DNA of 64,000 bases from JAAZVM01 sp041694155 (GCA_041694155.1 JASMTS010000012.1:124001-188000); one strand, 5' to 3'; positions 1 to 11,006 are shown, numbered from the stretch's first letter. Program-made: numbers and translations. The notes: generated by a model from the sequence alone, not told the origin.

Positions 1-400
1 TGAAGGAGGTATTTTTAATAATTCTGCTCAAGTATGGAATCATACTTTTTATTGGAACTGTATGGCTCCAAATGCAGGAGGTAATCCAGTAGGTGAAATA
101 GCTGAATTAATCGATAGAGACTTTGGAGATTTTGAGACATTCAAAGAAAAATTTTCTACAAGTGCTGCTACTAATTTTGGTTCTGGATGGACTTGGTTAG
201 TTAAAACATTGGATGGTAAATTAGAAATTGTTAATACTTCTAATGCTGGTAGTGTTCTTACAACTGAAAATAAACCATTAATGGTTATAGATGTATGGGA
301 ACATGCATATTATATAGATACTAGAAATGCTAGACCAAAATATATTGAAAATTTTTGGAATTTAGTAAATTGGGATTTTGTAAATGAAAATTTGAAGTAG
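1..400 (+). CDS. Superoxide dismutase, Fe/Mn family (3' part)
   Basis: C-terminal 132 residues of an Fe/Mn superoxide dismutase, which converts superoxide to oxygen and hydrogen peroxide in the cytoplasm; the 5' end lies outside the window. The reading frame enters at base 2. Seen are the NHTFYWNCM segment, the FGSGWTWLV motif, and DVWEHAYYID, which holds the metal-ligand Asp and His of the family. All glycines are GGN and none is UGA, unlike most neighbours. It ends in TAG and is followed at once by a hairpin terminator. Iron versus manganese preference cannot be settled from this fragment. Confidence 0.95.
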   Translation, partial: EGGIFNNSAQVWNHTFYWNCMAPNAGGNPVGEIAELIDRDFGDFETFKEKFSTSAATNFGSGWTWLVKTLDGKLEIVNTSNAGSVLTTENKPLMVIDVWEHAYYIDTRNARPKYIENFWNLVNWDFVNENLK

Positions 401-415
401 AAATTAATATTTTTG

Positions 416-445
416 AATAGAGTGAGAAATCACTCTATTTTTTTA
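416..445 (+). terminator. Rho-independent terminator after superoxide dismutase
   Basis: A 10-bp inverted repeat, AATAGAGTGA / TCACTCTATT, around a GAAA loop, followed by a T-run. Confidence 0.9.
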
Positions 446-486
446 TTAATTATAAATATAATTAATAAAAATTTGACTAATCTTAT

Positions 487-514
487 TTGATAATTAGTTT
501 TTTTACGCTATAAA
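487..514 (+). promoter_or_regulatory. Predicted sigma70-type promoter for the secreted protein gene
   Basis: TTGATA and TATAAA are separated by 16 bases. The -10 box lies in an inverted repeat, CTATAAAA-ATTA-TTTTATAG (508-527), which could be an operator. The repeat is seen; its role is inferred. Confidence 0.5.
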
Positions 515-540
515 AATTATTTTATAGTAAATCTTTCAAA

Positions 541-547
541 AAAGGAG
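541..547 (+). promoter_or_regulatory. Strong Shine-Dalgarno site (AAAGGAG)
   Basis: AAAGGAG lies 8 bases before the ATG at 556. Most other starts in this window have only A/T-rich leaders with no such site, so this is unusual here and fits an acquired gene. Confidence 0.7.
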
Positions 548-555
548 AAAGAAAA

Positions 556-1386
556 ATGAAGAAAATATTTTTTATTACCATTTTATTGATTGGTTTTGTG
601 ATTAGCTCTTTTGCTATTGCATATCCATCAGTTCCAAGTGTTTATTCTACACTTGTTCAAAATGGAGCAATAACTACATATAAGCATAATACAGATAATG
701 TTTATGCTATAGTCGTAGATGTTGCTAACGCAGACTTTAATTTTGGAGGAAATGTAGGTTATTATTCTAATGATGCTTATTATAAAGGTAGTATTACAGA
801 ACATTGGAATACAAACTCTAATTCAGATTCTGCAGTTGCAGTAAATGGACAATTTTTTGACATATTAGGAGTATCATATAAATATTTTTTACCTAATCCA
901 GCAAGGTTGATTTACCCAGTTAAAAGTAATTATTCTATAATTTCTTCAGAAATTTATGATAATAACTTTTCATTAAGGAGCTTGATTGTAAATAGCTCCA
1001 ATAATGTATATATTAGAGATGGGTTTTCTGAAATACTTTTTAATAGTTCCAACATCAAAGAGTATATGGTGGGCTTGTACCCTTATGCTGTAAAGGATCC
1101 AAATACTAATACAGGTAGAAATTATATTGGAGGAATTCCTGAAACAGGTTGTAACCCTAATAATAATACTTGTGAGCATGATTATTTAATTTTTTTTATT
1201 GCAACAAATAAAACTCACTATGATATGTTATATCAAATGAGTTTGTGGAATATTCCATCAAAATCTAGGATTATGATGGATGGTTCTGGTTCTGCAAAAA
1301 TGTATCTATATACTGATGAGGGTCCAACTGTATTAAATGGTGATTTAAGACTAATTCCAAATTCAATTATTATTAACAATAATTAA
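556..1386 (+). CDS. Secreted phosphodiester-glycosidase (NAGPA/DUF2233)-like protein
   Basis: 276 aa. An N-terminal signal peptide (residues 1-22, MKK start, hydrophobic core, AIA end) suggests export. Around residue 95 is VNGQFFDILG and near residue 240 MMDGSGSAKM, matching the NGGFFD and DGGGS-type motifs of the NAGPA/DUF2233 family, whose eukaryotic member removes GlcNAc from a phosphodiester. The substrate here is unknown. It holds about 18 glycines, all GGN and none UGA, and has a strong Shine-Dalgarno site; both set it apart from its neighbours and suggest recent acquisition from a standard-code donor. It ends in TAA and shares a bidirectional terminator with the opposing gene. Confidence 0.75.
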   Translation: MKKIFFITILLIGFVISSFAIAYPSVPSVYSTLVQNGAITTYKHNTDNVYAIVVDVANADFNFGGNVGYYSNDAYYKGSITEHWNTNSNSDSAVAVNGQFFDILGVSYKYFLPNPARLIYPVKSNYSIISSEIYDNNFSLRSLIVNSSNNVYIRDGFSEILFNSSNIKEYMVGLYPYAVKDPNTNTGRNYIGGIPETGCNPNNNTCEHDYLIFFIATNKTHYDMLYQMSLWNIPSKSRIMMDGSGSAKMYLYTDEGPTVLNGDLRLIPNSIIINNN

Positions 1387-1401
1387 TATTTTTAAAATTT
1401 T

Positions 1402-1439
1402 AAAAAGAACTTAACAAAATTTGTTAAGTTCTTTTTTTT
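1402..1439. terminator. Bidirectional terminator between convergent genes
   Basis: Near-perfect palindrome built on AAAGAACTTAAC / GTTAAGTTCTTT, flanked by A-run and T-run. The stop codon of the minus-strand gene (1424-1426) lies inside the stem. Confidence 0.85.
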
Positions 1440-1864
1440 ATTGAGAAAAATAAAAAAATAAAAATTAAATATATTAGATATACAATTGTTAATATAATAA
1501 TATCTCAAAAGATAATTAAAAATAGATATTGTAATAAAAAATATAAAAAACTTGGTAATATAATAATAAAAATATTTTTTAATTTAATTTTTCATCCTAA
1601 TAATCAGAATAAAAAAGGAGATAAATAAGGCAAATAAAAATATAAAAATATATTTTTTTCTATATTTAATTTTAGATATTTATTTAGAAATACTCATAAA
1701 GTAAAAAATAAAAAATTTAAAATAATGAAAGCAATTCAAATTTTTGGAATTATATAGAATAAACTTTGAGTCGAGGCATCTATATTAATTCCAATATTAT
1801 TTATTAATATTTCAGTTAAATATATTGGAAAATTAAGGATTTCATAAATTTTTGTATAATACAT
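1424..1864 (-). CDS. Small integral membrane protein, unknown function
   Basis: 146 aa. It is broken by UGA codons in the standard code and appears only when UGA is Gly. Four or so very hydrophobic segments (about residues 37-62, 72-90, 97-120, 122-142) rich in Phe, Ile and Leu predict a multi-pass membrane protein. Six of its seven glycines are UGA, the rest GGA, which supports a native coding region. It starts 41 bases after the leuS stop on the same strand, so it is probably co-transcribed with leuS. No family recognised. Confidence 0.7.
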
Positions 1865-1905
1865 TTTTTTATTTTATTAGTTATTACTTTAATTATATTA
1901 TTTTT

Positions 1906-4554
1906 TTATTTCACAACAATATTTATTATTCTACCAGGGACATATATTTCTTTTACGATTTCTTTTCATTCTATCCATTTTATAACATCTGGATTATTTT
2001 TTGCTATTTCTAATACTTTATCTTTTTCTTCATCTTTGTTTATTTCTATTTCTCATCTAACTTTACCTAATACTTGAACTGCCATTTTTATAGTATCATC
2101 AATAATCATTTCAGGATCATATTTTGGCCATTTTTCAAAATGAATAGATTCAACTTTTTCTTTATTCATTCTCTCCCATAACTCTTCAGCTAAGTGAGGA
2201 GCAAAAGGATTAAGTATTATTAAGAAATTTTTTCTGAATTCTCTTTGTAATTCTTTATCGTTTGGTAATCAATTATTAACCAAAATCATCAAAGATGCTA
2301 TAGCGGTATTAAATTTATAATTATTTATATCTTCTTCTACTTTTTTGATAGTTTTATGAAGAAGTTTCATTGTATTTTTGTCTTCTTCTGTTGACACCTT
2401 AGCTTCTGCTGTAAATAATCTTTCTGTTTTTTCCAAAAATCTCCTTACTCCAATAATTCATTTACTATCCCAAGGAGCAGAGTCTTTGAATTCTGCCATA
2501 TACATTTCGTATAATCTCAAACTGTCAGCTCAATATTCTTCAACTATATCATCTGGATTTACAACATTTTTTAAACTTTTTGACATTTTAGACACTATTC
2601 TGTCCACTTCTTCTCCAGTTTCTATTTCATAATATTTACCATTTTTTTCTTCTACTAGGTCATTAGCTAATAGTCATCAGTTTTTTCTTTGGAAAGCATG
2701 AGCTAATATCAATCATTGATTTCTAAGTCTATAGAATGGTTCATCATAATTAACAGCTCATATATCGTATAAGAATTTATGCCAAAATCTTGCATATAGC
2801 AAGTGTAGTACAGCATGTTCAGCTCAACCTACATATGAATCAACTTGTCCCCAATATTTTTCTACTTCGGGATCAACTAAATACTCATTGTTAGTATTGT
2901 CCATATATCTCAAATAGTACCAACAGCTTCATCACCATTGAGGCATAGTATTTGTTTCTCTTTTTCATGTTAGATTGGCTGCTAATTTTACATTAACAAA
3001 GTCATCTACTCTTGCAAGAGGTGAGTTACCGTCTCAAGCAGGTTCAAAATTGTCTACTTCTGGTAATTCCAAAGGTAAGTTGTAATCACATACTATTTTT
3101 CCATATAATCAATCATATATTTTTGAGAATTCCTTATCTCAAATCATTAATATTTGTTCATCTTTTATCCAAGCATCATTTGATTTTTCTCTAGGAAGTT
3201 CATCTATATCATTTTGTTCTAGGTGAATTAATGGAATTGGTTCTCACCAATATCTTTGTCTAGAAAATAACCAATCTCTAAGTTTGTAATTTACAGTTTT
3301 TTTACCAAAATTATTTTCTTCTGCATAATTTGTTAATGATTTTCTAGCTTCATTTGAAGTTGATCATGTAAAGTCTCATGAATTAACCAGTATTCAATCT
3401 TGAGTAAAAGCATTTTCATCCAATTTGTTTTCTCATTTTATTGGTTTTATTGATTCTTTTATTTCTAAATCATATTTTTTAGCGAATTCAAAATCTCTTT
3501 CATCATGTGCAGGAACAGCCATTACAGCTCATGTACCATAGTTACCTAATACATAATCTCAAATCCACAAAGGAACTTCTTTATTATTAAAGGGATTTAC
3601 TACATATGAACCAGTAAATACTCAAGTTTTTTCTTTGTTTTCCAATGTTCTATCTTGGTCAGATTTTTTTGATGCATTATCTATGTATTCCATACAAGAA
3701 TCAAATTGTTCTGGAGTTATAAAATCCATAACATTTTTATGATCTGGAGCTAATACAGCATATGTCATACCAAATACAGTATCTATTCTTGTAGTATATA
3801 CTGAAATAGATTTAGACTGATCATCTGATTTTTTCATATCAAATTCACAACCTTCTGATTTACCAATCCAGTTTTTTTGCATTTCTTTTATGCTTTCTGG
3901 CCAATCTAGCTTTTCTACATCTTTTGCTAATCTGTCTGCATATTTAGTAATTGCTAAAACCCATTGTCTAAGTTTTTTCTTTTCTACTTTTGTTCCACAT
4001 CTTTCGTGAGTAAAGTCATTTAATACTTCTTCATTTGCTACAGAAGTTTTACATTTTGGACAATAGTTTATAGGTAAGTCTTGTTCATAAGCTAAACCAT
4101 TTTCAAATAGTTTTAAAAATATCCATTGAGTCCATTTAAAATACTTTGGATCTGTTGTATCTATTTCTCTATCCCAGTCATAACTAAATCATAGTTCTTT
4201 TATTTGTCTTCTAAAGTTGTCTATATTGTTGTCAGTTGTTTTTCTAGGATGAGTTCCTGTTTTTATAGCATAATTTTCTGCAGGCAAACCAAATGCATCC
4301 CATCCCATAGGGTGTAATACATTATATCAACAAGCATTTTTGTATCTTGCTACTATATCATTCGCTGTCATTCATTCAGGATGACCTACATGTAATCATG
4401 CTCATGAAGGGTATGGAAACATATCTAGACAATAATATTTTGGTTTTGCTTCTCATTTTTTTATTTCCTCACTTGTAGGATTATTCACTTTGAAAGTCTT
4501 GTTTTTTTCCCAATAGTTTTGCCATTTTTTTTCTATTTCTTTGTGTTTGTACAT
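1906..4554 (-). CDS. leuS: Leucyl-tRNA synthetase
   Basis: 882 aa class I aminoacyl-tRNA synthetase that attaches leucine to tRNA-Leu in the cytoplasm. The N-terminus carries the PYPSGAGLHVGHPEG motif with the HIGH-type HVGH at residues 55-58, followed by NVLHPMGWDAFGLPAENYA. The KMSKS loop is at residues 656-660. The protein ends VPGRIINIVVK, the usual C-terminal domain signature. The length is typical of bacterial LeuRS with the editing domain. The Gly residues of PSGAGL are UGA. It reads divergently from the 72-aa membrane protein gene; TATAATTG about 20 bases upstream of the ATG could be its -10 box. Confidence 0.98.
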
Positions 4555-4690
4555 TTTTTTGTATAATTACAATTATAAAAGTATAGTCAATGACTTGATT
4601 ATATTTTAAAAAACTTATTTTTCTAGTTTTTGTTTGAAAAAATTAAAACTTTTTTTATAATGATGTATATTAAAATATAAATAAAAACAA

Positions 4691-4909
4691 ATGTTTAATA
4701 AAATACTTGTTATCTGATGAATTGCATTATCATCTATTTTAGTTATTGAAAACATGGTAATACCTAACACTGCTTATTTCTTTATAGATAATTCATCTAG
4801 TTCTTGGTTTGTATCTCTTGCTTCTACATTGATATGAGTATCTATAGGTTATTGATTAGCAGGGATGAGAAAAAAAGATGATATTGATAGTGATGACCTT
4901 GATTTTTAA
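4691..4909 (+). CDS. Small two-helix membrane protein, unknown
   Basis: 72 aa. Two hydrophobic segments (about residues 4-25 and 38-56) are joined by a short polar stretch, and a charged tail (KKDDIDSDDLD) follows. Four UGA codons read as Gly. It is divergent from leuS and convergent with the pilin-like pair. No family recognised; the two-helix hairpin shape with an acidic cytoplasmic tail is all that can be said. Confidence 0.65.
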
Positions 4910-4917
4910 TAAAAAAA

Positions 4918-4948
4918 ATAAGAATTTTTTAAAATTCTTATTTTTTTA
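4918..4948. terminator. Bidirectional terminator
   Basis: AATAAGAATTTT / AAAATTCTTATT stem followed by T7. The minus-strand pilin-like gene stops inside the T-run (4946-4948). Confidence 0.85.
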
Positions 4949-5317
4949 TTGATTTAATATTCATTCTTGATTGGTTCAGTTTCACAAAAACAAGTCTACT
5001 ATTGGTCATGCCAAGAATATTAATACTACTCATAGTAAAGCAGTTATTATGACTTTTTTTCATTTTTTGATTTTTTCATCATCTTCTTCAGCTGTAAAAA
5101 TCAAAAATCATCAATATATTCAGTATATTATAGCTAAAATATACAAAAATCATAATAATATTTGTACATAACTTTGTACTGTTACATCAACCGTGTTATT
5201 ATCTCATACTATATTTTCATTTATATTTTCTAGTCAAAATGCTGAAAATACCGTATTGTCTACTATAAAAAAAGTAGACAATACTATTAAGAATAATATT
5301 GTCTTTATTTTTTTCAT
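4946..5317 (-). CDS. VirB2/T4SS-pilin-like small membrane protein
   Basis: 123 aa with a signal-peptide-like N-terminus (1-26) and two transmembrane segments (about 49-75 and 89-112). A short loop between them contains the charged motif EEDDEKIKKGKKVI. The layout, a signal sequence then two helices around a (D/E)DEKxKxxKK loop, is that of the TrbC/VirB2 or T4SS_pilin-type proteins common in CPR genomes. It starts 5 bases after the stop of the paralogous upstream gene, so the pair forms one operon. Whether it polymerises is unknown. Confidence 0.75.
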
Positions 5318-5322
5318 ACTGA

Positions 5323-5664
5323 TTAAGTTAATATTGTTTTTAATAAAAGTTCTACTACTGTACCAACTACATATATAACAACTAATCAAAGTAAAGAGTT
5401 TATTATAACTGTTTTACCATTTTTAACTTTTTCTTCATCTCAACCAGCAGTTAAAATGTTGAAACCACCCCATAGTCAGTATAGAACTGCTATAATAAAT
5501 AATAGCCCCATAACATTTCATACCCATCTTTGGATAACTACTTCAGCAGAACCAGCAGTTCTGATATTTGGATCAACTGGTCTAGTATCAGGAGTTATAG
5601 CCGCATTAACATTATTTATTGCTAACAAACTAACTCAAGCAATTGCATATAAACTTTTTTTCAT
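5323..5664 (-). CDS. VirB2/T4SS-pilin-like small membrane protein
   Basis: 113 aa, paralogous to its downstream neighbour. Signal peptide (1-22, NVNA end), a short polar region, then two helices (about 49-70 and 87-108) flanking TAGGDEEKVKNGKTVI, the loop signature of CPR T4SS pilin-like proteins. AT-rich upstream DNA contains TATAAT-like boxes. First gene of a two-gene minus-strand operon. Confidence 0.78.
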
Positions 5665-5813
5665 AAACAATATTTTTATATAATTAAAAGATATGGCATT
5701 ATTATAATTAAATTATTATAAAATTGCAAATTTTTCTTGGCAAAAGATTGCAAAAAATAAAAAAATATATAAATTTAGACACAATTTTAAATAAAAGTAT
5801 AGCTAAAAATAAC

Positions 5814-6368
5814 ATGGATAGAAATAAATTTATAAAAGATTTGAGAGAATATTGAATAAAAAACACTATTCCAAATATAAGTGATGTTAATGTTAAGTTT
5901 TTGGTAGATCTGATAAAAATACAAAAAACAAAAACAATGCTTGAAATATGAACTGCTAATTGATTTAGTACTATAAATTTTGCATGTGAATTAGAAAAAA
6001 ATTGATGAAAAATTATAACTATTGACTTTTCTCCAAAGTCTTATGAAGAAGCAGTATCTAATTTTGAAAAAGTAGGATTAAATAATACTATAGAAGCTAT
6101 ACTTTGAAATGCATTAGATGAAATCCCTAAATTGAAAGATAATTATTTCGATTTTGTTTTTATAGATGGTATGATGAGGAGGAGTAAAGATTTTTTAGAT
6201 TTAACATTGCCTAAAACAAAATCATGATGAATAATAATAATTGATGATGTTATAAAGTTTAGAGAAAAAATGCTTTGATTATGGGGTTATCTAGAAGAAA
6301 ATGATATAGAATATAATATTTTACCAATTGACCCAGATGATGGGATAATGATGATAATAAAAAAATAA
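5814..6368 (+). CDS. SAM-dependent O-methyltransferase (family 3 type)
   Basis: 184 aa class I methyltransferase. The SAM-binding motif I is MLEIGTANG at residues 42-50. The acidic residue after the second strand is in IITIDFS. FDFVFIDG (motif IV, near 110) and a later GGIIIIDDV strand follow the PF01596 pattern, where the Asp residues bind metal. The substrate is not visible. It stops 2 bases before the thiI start, so the two are probably translated together. Confidence 0.85.
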
Positions 6369-6370
6369 TT

Positions 6371-7861
6371 ATGAAATTTATAATAAAACCTTTTGCTGAA
6401 ATAATAATAAAATCTAAACCGGTAAGAAAAAGGTATCTAAATTTTTTACAAGTAAATTTAAATTTATGATTAAAAAAACTAGACTGTGATTGTTATGCAA
6501 AATTTTCTTGGGATAGATGAGAGGTTATTATTAATGGTGACATTGATGAATACACTTATAACAATTTAATCAAAACTATATCTAGAACTCCTTGAGTAGA
6601 GGTTTTTATGGAGGTTTTAGAATATGAATTTTCAAATTTTGATGATATTTTTACACAAGCAAAAAAAATATACTTACCTAAAGTTGAATGAAAAAGCTTT
6701 TGTGTTAGAGTTAAAAGGTTTTGAAAACATGATTTTAGTTCTGTAGATCTTGAAAGATATATTTGATGATGATTAAGGCAGTTTGCTAAAGATTCTTATG
6801 TTAAGTTAAAAAATTCTGAAGTAACTGTTAATATTGAAGTAAAAGAAAACAAATTTTATCTTGTAAAAAATAAACAATATTGAATATGAGGTTATCCAAT
6901 ATGAACACAAGATAAAGTTTTGAGTCTTATATCGGGTTGATTTGATTCAACTGTATCATCTTTTTCACTTATGAAAAGGTGAGCAAAACTGGATTATTTA
7001 TTTTTTAATCTTTGATGAAAATCACATGAATTAGCTGTAAAACAGGTATCAAATTATTTATGGAGAAATTTTTCTTCATGATACAAGGCTAGGTTTATAA
7101 CTGTTAATTTTGAAGAAGTTGTACCTCATTTAATAAAGAATGTTAATCATAAGTATAGGTGAATTATTTTAAAAAGATTATTTTTAATGGTTGCTGATAA
7201 CATAGCAAAAAGAAGTAATTATTATTCTATAATTAAAGGTGATAGTTTGGGACAGGTTTCAAGTCAAACATTAAAAAATATGTTTGTTATAGATAAAGCT
7301 TCTTCAACTATGGTTTTAAGACCTCTTATATGATTTAATAAACAAGAAATAGTAGACTTAAGTAAAAAGATATGAACTTATGAATATGCTTCAAATATGC
7401 CTGAGTATTGTTGAGTTATTTCAGATAAACCTTCTACTTGAGCTAAACTAGAAAATGTTTTAAAAGAAGAAAAAAATATTGATTTTTCTATTGTTGATAA
7501 GGCTATTGAAAATAGAGAAGTTTTAAAAATTGATCAAGTTTTGACTCAAGAAAATATATATCATATTGAAACTGTTTATATTCCTTGAGAAAATCAAGTT
7601 ATTGTAGACCTTAGAGAGGAACAGGATTTTTATGACAACCCTCTTTCTATAGAGTGAGTTGCTGTTATAAATATACCATTTTTTGATATAAATAATGAAT
7701 TTTCTAGCTTGGATCAATCAAAAGAATATTTATTTTATTGTGATAAAGGTATTATGTCAAAAAGTCACTGAGAGTTTTTGTCTTCTAAGTGATATAAAAA
7801 TATAAAAATATATAAACCAATTTTTGATGAATGATCTTGTAGAATAAAAACTTGAAAATAA
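6371..7861 (+). CDS. thiI: tRNA 4-thiouridine synthetase ThiI with rhodanese domain
   Basis: 496 aa. Makes 4-thiouridine at position 8 of tRNA and can supply sulfur for thiazole. In order: N-terminal ferredoxin-like and THUMP domains (about 1-165), the PP-loop ATP-pyrophosphatase with SGGFDS near residue 180 (second Gly is UGA), the MPEYCGVIS segment holding the first catalytic Cys, and a C-terminal rhodanese domain with YCDKGIMS, whose Cys457 matches the persulfide Cys456 of E. coli ThiI. Both key cysteines are present, so the full two-cysteine mechanism is likely intact. No thiazole genes are nearby, so tRNA modification is the likelier job. Confidence 0.97.
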
Positions 7862-7911
7862 TTAAATTTTTATATAATTGTTCTACCAATTATAACTATA
7901 TTAACTAATTT

Positions 7912-9063
7912 ATGAATAGGAAAACAATATCATTATGGGCAGCTTTTGTATCAATAACTAGTTTGTTATTTTGATACACTCTTGTTTTTGCATGAAATTC
8001 ATTAAAAGTTGAGTTTAAATCTAGTGATAACATATTTTTGGATAGTATTGATTTAAATAAAGCTCAAGTTATATTAAGTTCTAGATCAGATGAAAAAGAT
8101 ATAAAAGTAACATGAGATTGTTGACTTACTTATAGACTTGTTACAAAAAAAGATTATTTATATTGATATGAATTAAGATTTTTAGATAAAAATTGTGATA
8201 AATCAAAATTAAATGTAGAATTTAATGTTTGAGATAACTCTGTTAAAACTTCATTTGATGTTAATACTAATTATTCTTTATATTCTAAATTTTTAGACTA
8301 CTGAGATAATTATTTAAAAAATAATATAAATAATATATCTAAATGAATAGAGGCATTGAAATGATATCAAAAATATGACTCAAGTATTCATAAGAACCCT
8401 TATGATTATAATTCAAAAAATAGAAGATTAGAAGAATTGAAATATATGCAAGGTTTTTTGATTAATATATTAGAAAAAAGAGCTAAAAAATATTCTATAC
8501 CTTTAAAAAACTGAGAAATATCGACTCTGTCAAGCAAGTTACCAAATGCATGAAGACCATATAGAGAGTCATATACTGATTGAATTCATGAATGATGGGA
8601 TTTTGATGGTAGTATTTGAGATACTGTTTATTCTATTGATGATTGAATAATAGTAAGAGTAGTAGATAGTTTTTATTTTTCAGATCTAGATAAAATAAAA
8701 AGATCAGACAATTTAACTGATCTTGAAAAAAAGCAAAATTTGGATATTCTTAGATGAAAACAAGTATGGCTAAAAACTATGAAATGAGACTTAGCTTTTT
8801 ATTCGCATTTAGATTCAGTTTTTTGAGATATCAGTGTATGAGATACTGTTATGAAATGACAGCCTCTTGGTACAATTTGAATAACATGAGTTCCAGATAA
8901 AAATTATAGTGATTATCATTTACATATAGAAGTTCGTGAAAATCCATATAGCCCTAAAATGGCATGAAAATATGACTATAATGACTATATGTCATGGGAT
9001 TGGTATTTTAAATGAAAAAGTGAAGAATATATATTAGAAAATCAAAATAAAATTTTTGAATAA
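7912..9063 (+). CDS. Secreted M23 (LytM-type) zinc peptidase
   Basis: 383 aa. Signal peptide at 1-27 (ending FAG), a region with a long helix (about 140-195), then a C-terminal M23 domain. Zinc ligands are visible as H226 and D230 (HEGWDFDG) and H338 of HLHIEV (336-338); H299 in HLD is the usual catalytic histidine. The family cuts peptide cross-links in peptidoglycan, so the enzyme likely remodels the cell's own wall or attacks a host wall. smpB starts 2 bases after its stop. A TATATAAT box lies about 40 bases before the start. Confidence 0.93.
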
Positions 9064-9065
9064 AT

Positions 9066-9536
9066 ATGGCTTTTAAAAAAACTACAAATAAACTTATAAC
9101 TAAAAACAAGAAGGCTTATTTTGATTATGAAATTGTTACATGATATGAAGCCTGAATTGAGTTAAAGTGATACGAAGTGAAAAGTGTTAGAAATTGACAT
9201 GTGAATCTTAAGTGATCATATGTTATTTCTTATAACAATGAATTATTTATAAAGTGAATGCATATCAGCCCATGGAAAGCATTGCCAAATAAACAATCAA
9301 TAGTAGCTGATAGAGAAAGAAAAATATTTTTGAAAAAAAAGGACATAATATATCTTTCTACAAAATCAAAAGAGTCTTGATTTTCTTTGATTCCTCTAGA
9401 ATTATATTTTTCATGAAGTCTTATAAAATTAAAAATATGACTTGCTAAATGAAAGAAGAATTATCAAAAAAAGCAATTACTTAAAGAGAGATCTATGGAT
9501 CGCGAAGCAAAAATTGCAATGAAAAAGTTTATTTAA
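9066..9536 (+). CDS. smpB: SsrA-binding protein SmpB
   Basis: 156 aa. Partner of tmRNA in rescuing stalled ribosomes. The sequence has the family core: KKAYFDYEI, a UGA-coded GIELKGYEVKSVRNGHVNLKGSY segment read across 33-55, the ELFIKGMHISPW strand, and the basic DREAKIAMKKFI tail that folds in the A site. Length is normal. A strong hairpin terminator follows directly. The tmRNA gene itself was not seen in this window. Confidence 0.97.
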
Positions 9537-9572
9537 AAGTATATTTTTATAAAAATATACTTTTATTTTTGC
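9535..9572 (+). terminator. Terminator after smpB
   Basis: AAAAGTATATTTT / AAAATATACTTTT stem with a TATA loop, then a T-run. It overlaps the smpB stop codon. Confidence 0.85.
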
Positions 9573-9633
9573 AATTTTATAAGTTTTTTTATAATTATAT
9601 TAAATTTAATACCTAAAATAGATAAATACTATT

Positions 9634-10893
9634 ATGATAGACATAAAAGTTATTAGAAATAATCCTGATTTAATAAAAGATAACATCAAAAAAAGAAATC
9701 TAAATATAGATTTAGATGAATTTTTAGATATTGACTCTAAAAAACTTGATTTTATAGTAAAAGTTGATGATTTGAGGTCCATAAGAAACAAAGTAAGTAA
9801 AGAAATTCCTACATTGTCGAATGAAGATAAAGCAGATAAAATAGCTGAAATGAAAAAGTTATGAGAAGACTTAAAAGAATTAGAAAAACAACAAAAAGAT
9901 ATTGATGATAAATGGCTTGAATTATATTATCAAATACCAAACTTTTTAGATGACACAGCTGCTATAGGTAATACAGACGAAGATAATATTATTGACTCTA
10001 GTTACTTAGAGCCAACAAAGTTTGATTTTACTCCAAAAGAACACTGGGAAATATGAGAGAATAAATGATGGATTGATATCGAAAAATGAAGTCAAGTTTC
10101 TTGAGCCAGATTTTGGTATCTAAAATGAGATTTGGTGCTTTTGCAATTTGCTATAATGAATTTTGTTATATCAAAATTGGTTTCTAAATGATTTCAGCCA
10201 ATATTACCACCTGTTTTAGTAAGAGAGCAGGCTATGTTTGGTACATGATTTTTTCCTGCGGGAGAAGATGGTATTTATGCCGTAAATCCTTGAGAAGATG
10301 ACTTATATTTAGTGGGTACTTCTGAAGTTCCTGTTACTTCATATCATTCAAATCAAGTACTTGATTTAGAAAAACCAAAATTTTATGTTGCATATAGTCC
10401 TTGTTTTAGAAGAGAAGCTGGTTCTGCCTGAAAAGATACTAGAGGTATTCTTAGAGGTCACCAATTTGATAAAGTCGAAATGGTAGCTTTTTGTAAAAAT
10501 AATGAATCAAAAGAAGTACATGATTTTATGGTTTGAGTAGAAGAAGAAGTATGGCAAGAATTAGGTATACCTTATAATAAAATGAATGTTTGTAGTGGTG
10601 ATTTATGAAACCCTGCAATGAAAAAATTCGATCTAGAAGCTTGGATGCCTGGTCAACAAAAATATAGAGAAGTTACTAGTTGTAGTAATGTTTGAGAATA
10701 TCAATCAAGAAGACTTTCTATAAAGTATAAAAATTCTGATTGAAATTTAGAATATGCTCATACTTTAAATGGTACTGTAACTGCATTGGGTAGATGTTTG
10801 ATAGCAATAATAGAAAATTATCAAACTGTAGATTGAGATGTAAAAATACCAGAAGTTTTAGTTCCTTTTATGTGAGGTAAAAAAATAATATAA
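9634..10893 (+). CDS. serS: Seryl-tRNA synthetase
   Basis: 419 aa class II synthetase that charges tRNA-Ser. An N-terminal coiled-coil arm (about 30-105) precedes the catalytic domain. Motif 2 is seen in the CFRREAGSAGKDTRG segment and motif 3 in ALGRCLIAIIENYQ, followed by the usual IPEVLVPFMGG C-terminus. Several motif glycines are UGA. It has its own A/T-rich upstream region with a TATAAT-like box at about 9590 and is followed by a terminator. Confidence 0.98.
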
Positions 10894-10936
10894 AAAATGT
10901 CTATTTTTGTATAAAAAAATAGTACAAAAATATTGT

Positions 10937-10978
10937 AAAAAAGAGTTTTTTTCATAAAATGTTAAAAACTCTTTTTTG
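10937..10978 (+). terminator. Terminator after serS
   Basis: AAAAAGAGTTTTT / AAAAACTCTTTTT inverted repeat with a T-run, between serS and the giant gene. Confidence 0.8.
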
Positions 10979-11006
10979 TTTATTTATACAATATAAAAAC
11001 TAGGTT

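Noticed and set aside
1614..1622. AAAAGGAGA Shine-Dalgarno-like site on the plus strand
   Set aside because: No plus-strand gene follows; it lies antisense inside the minus-strand membrane gene.
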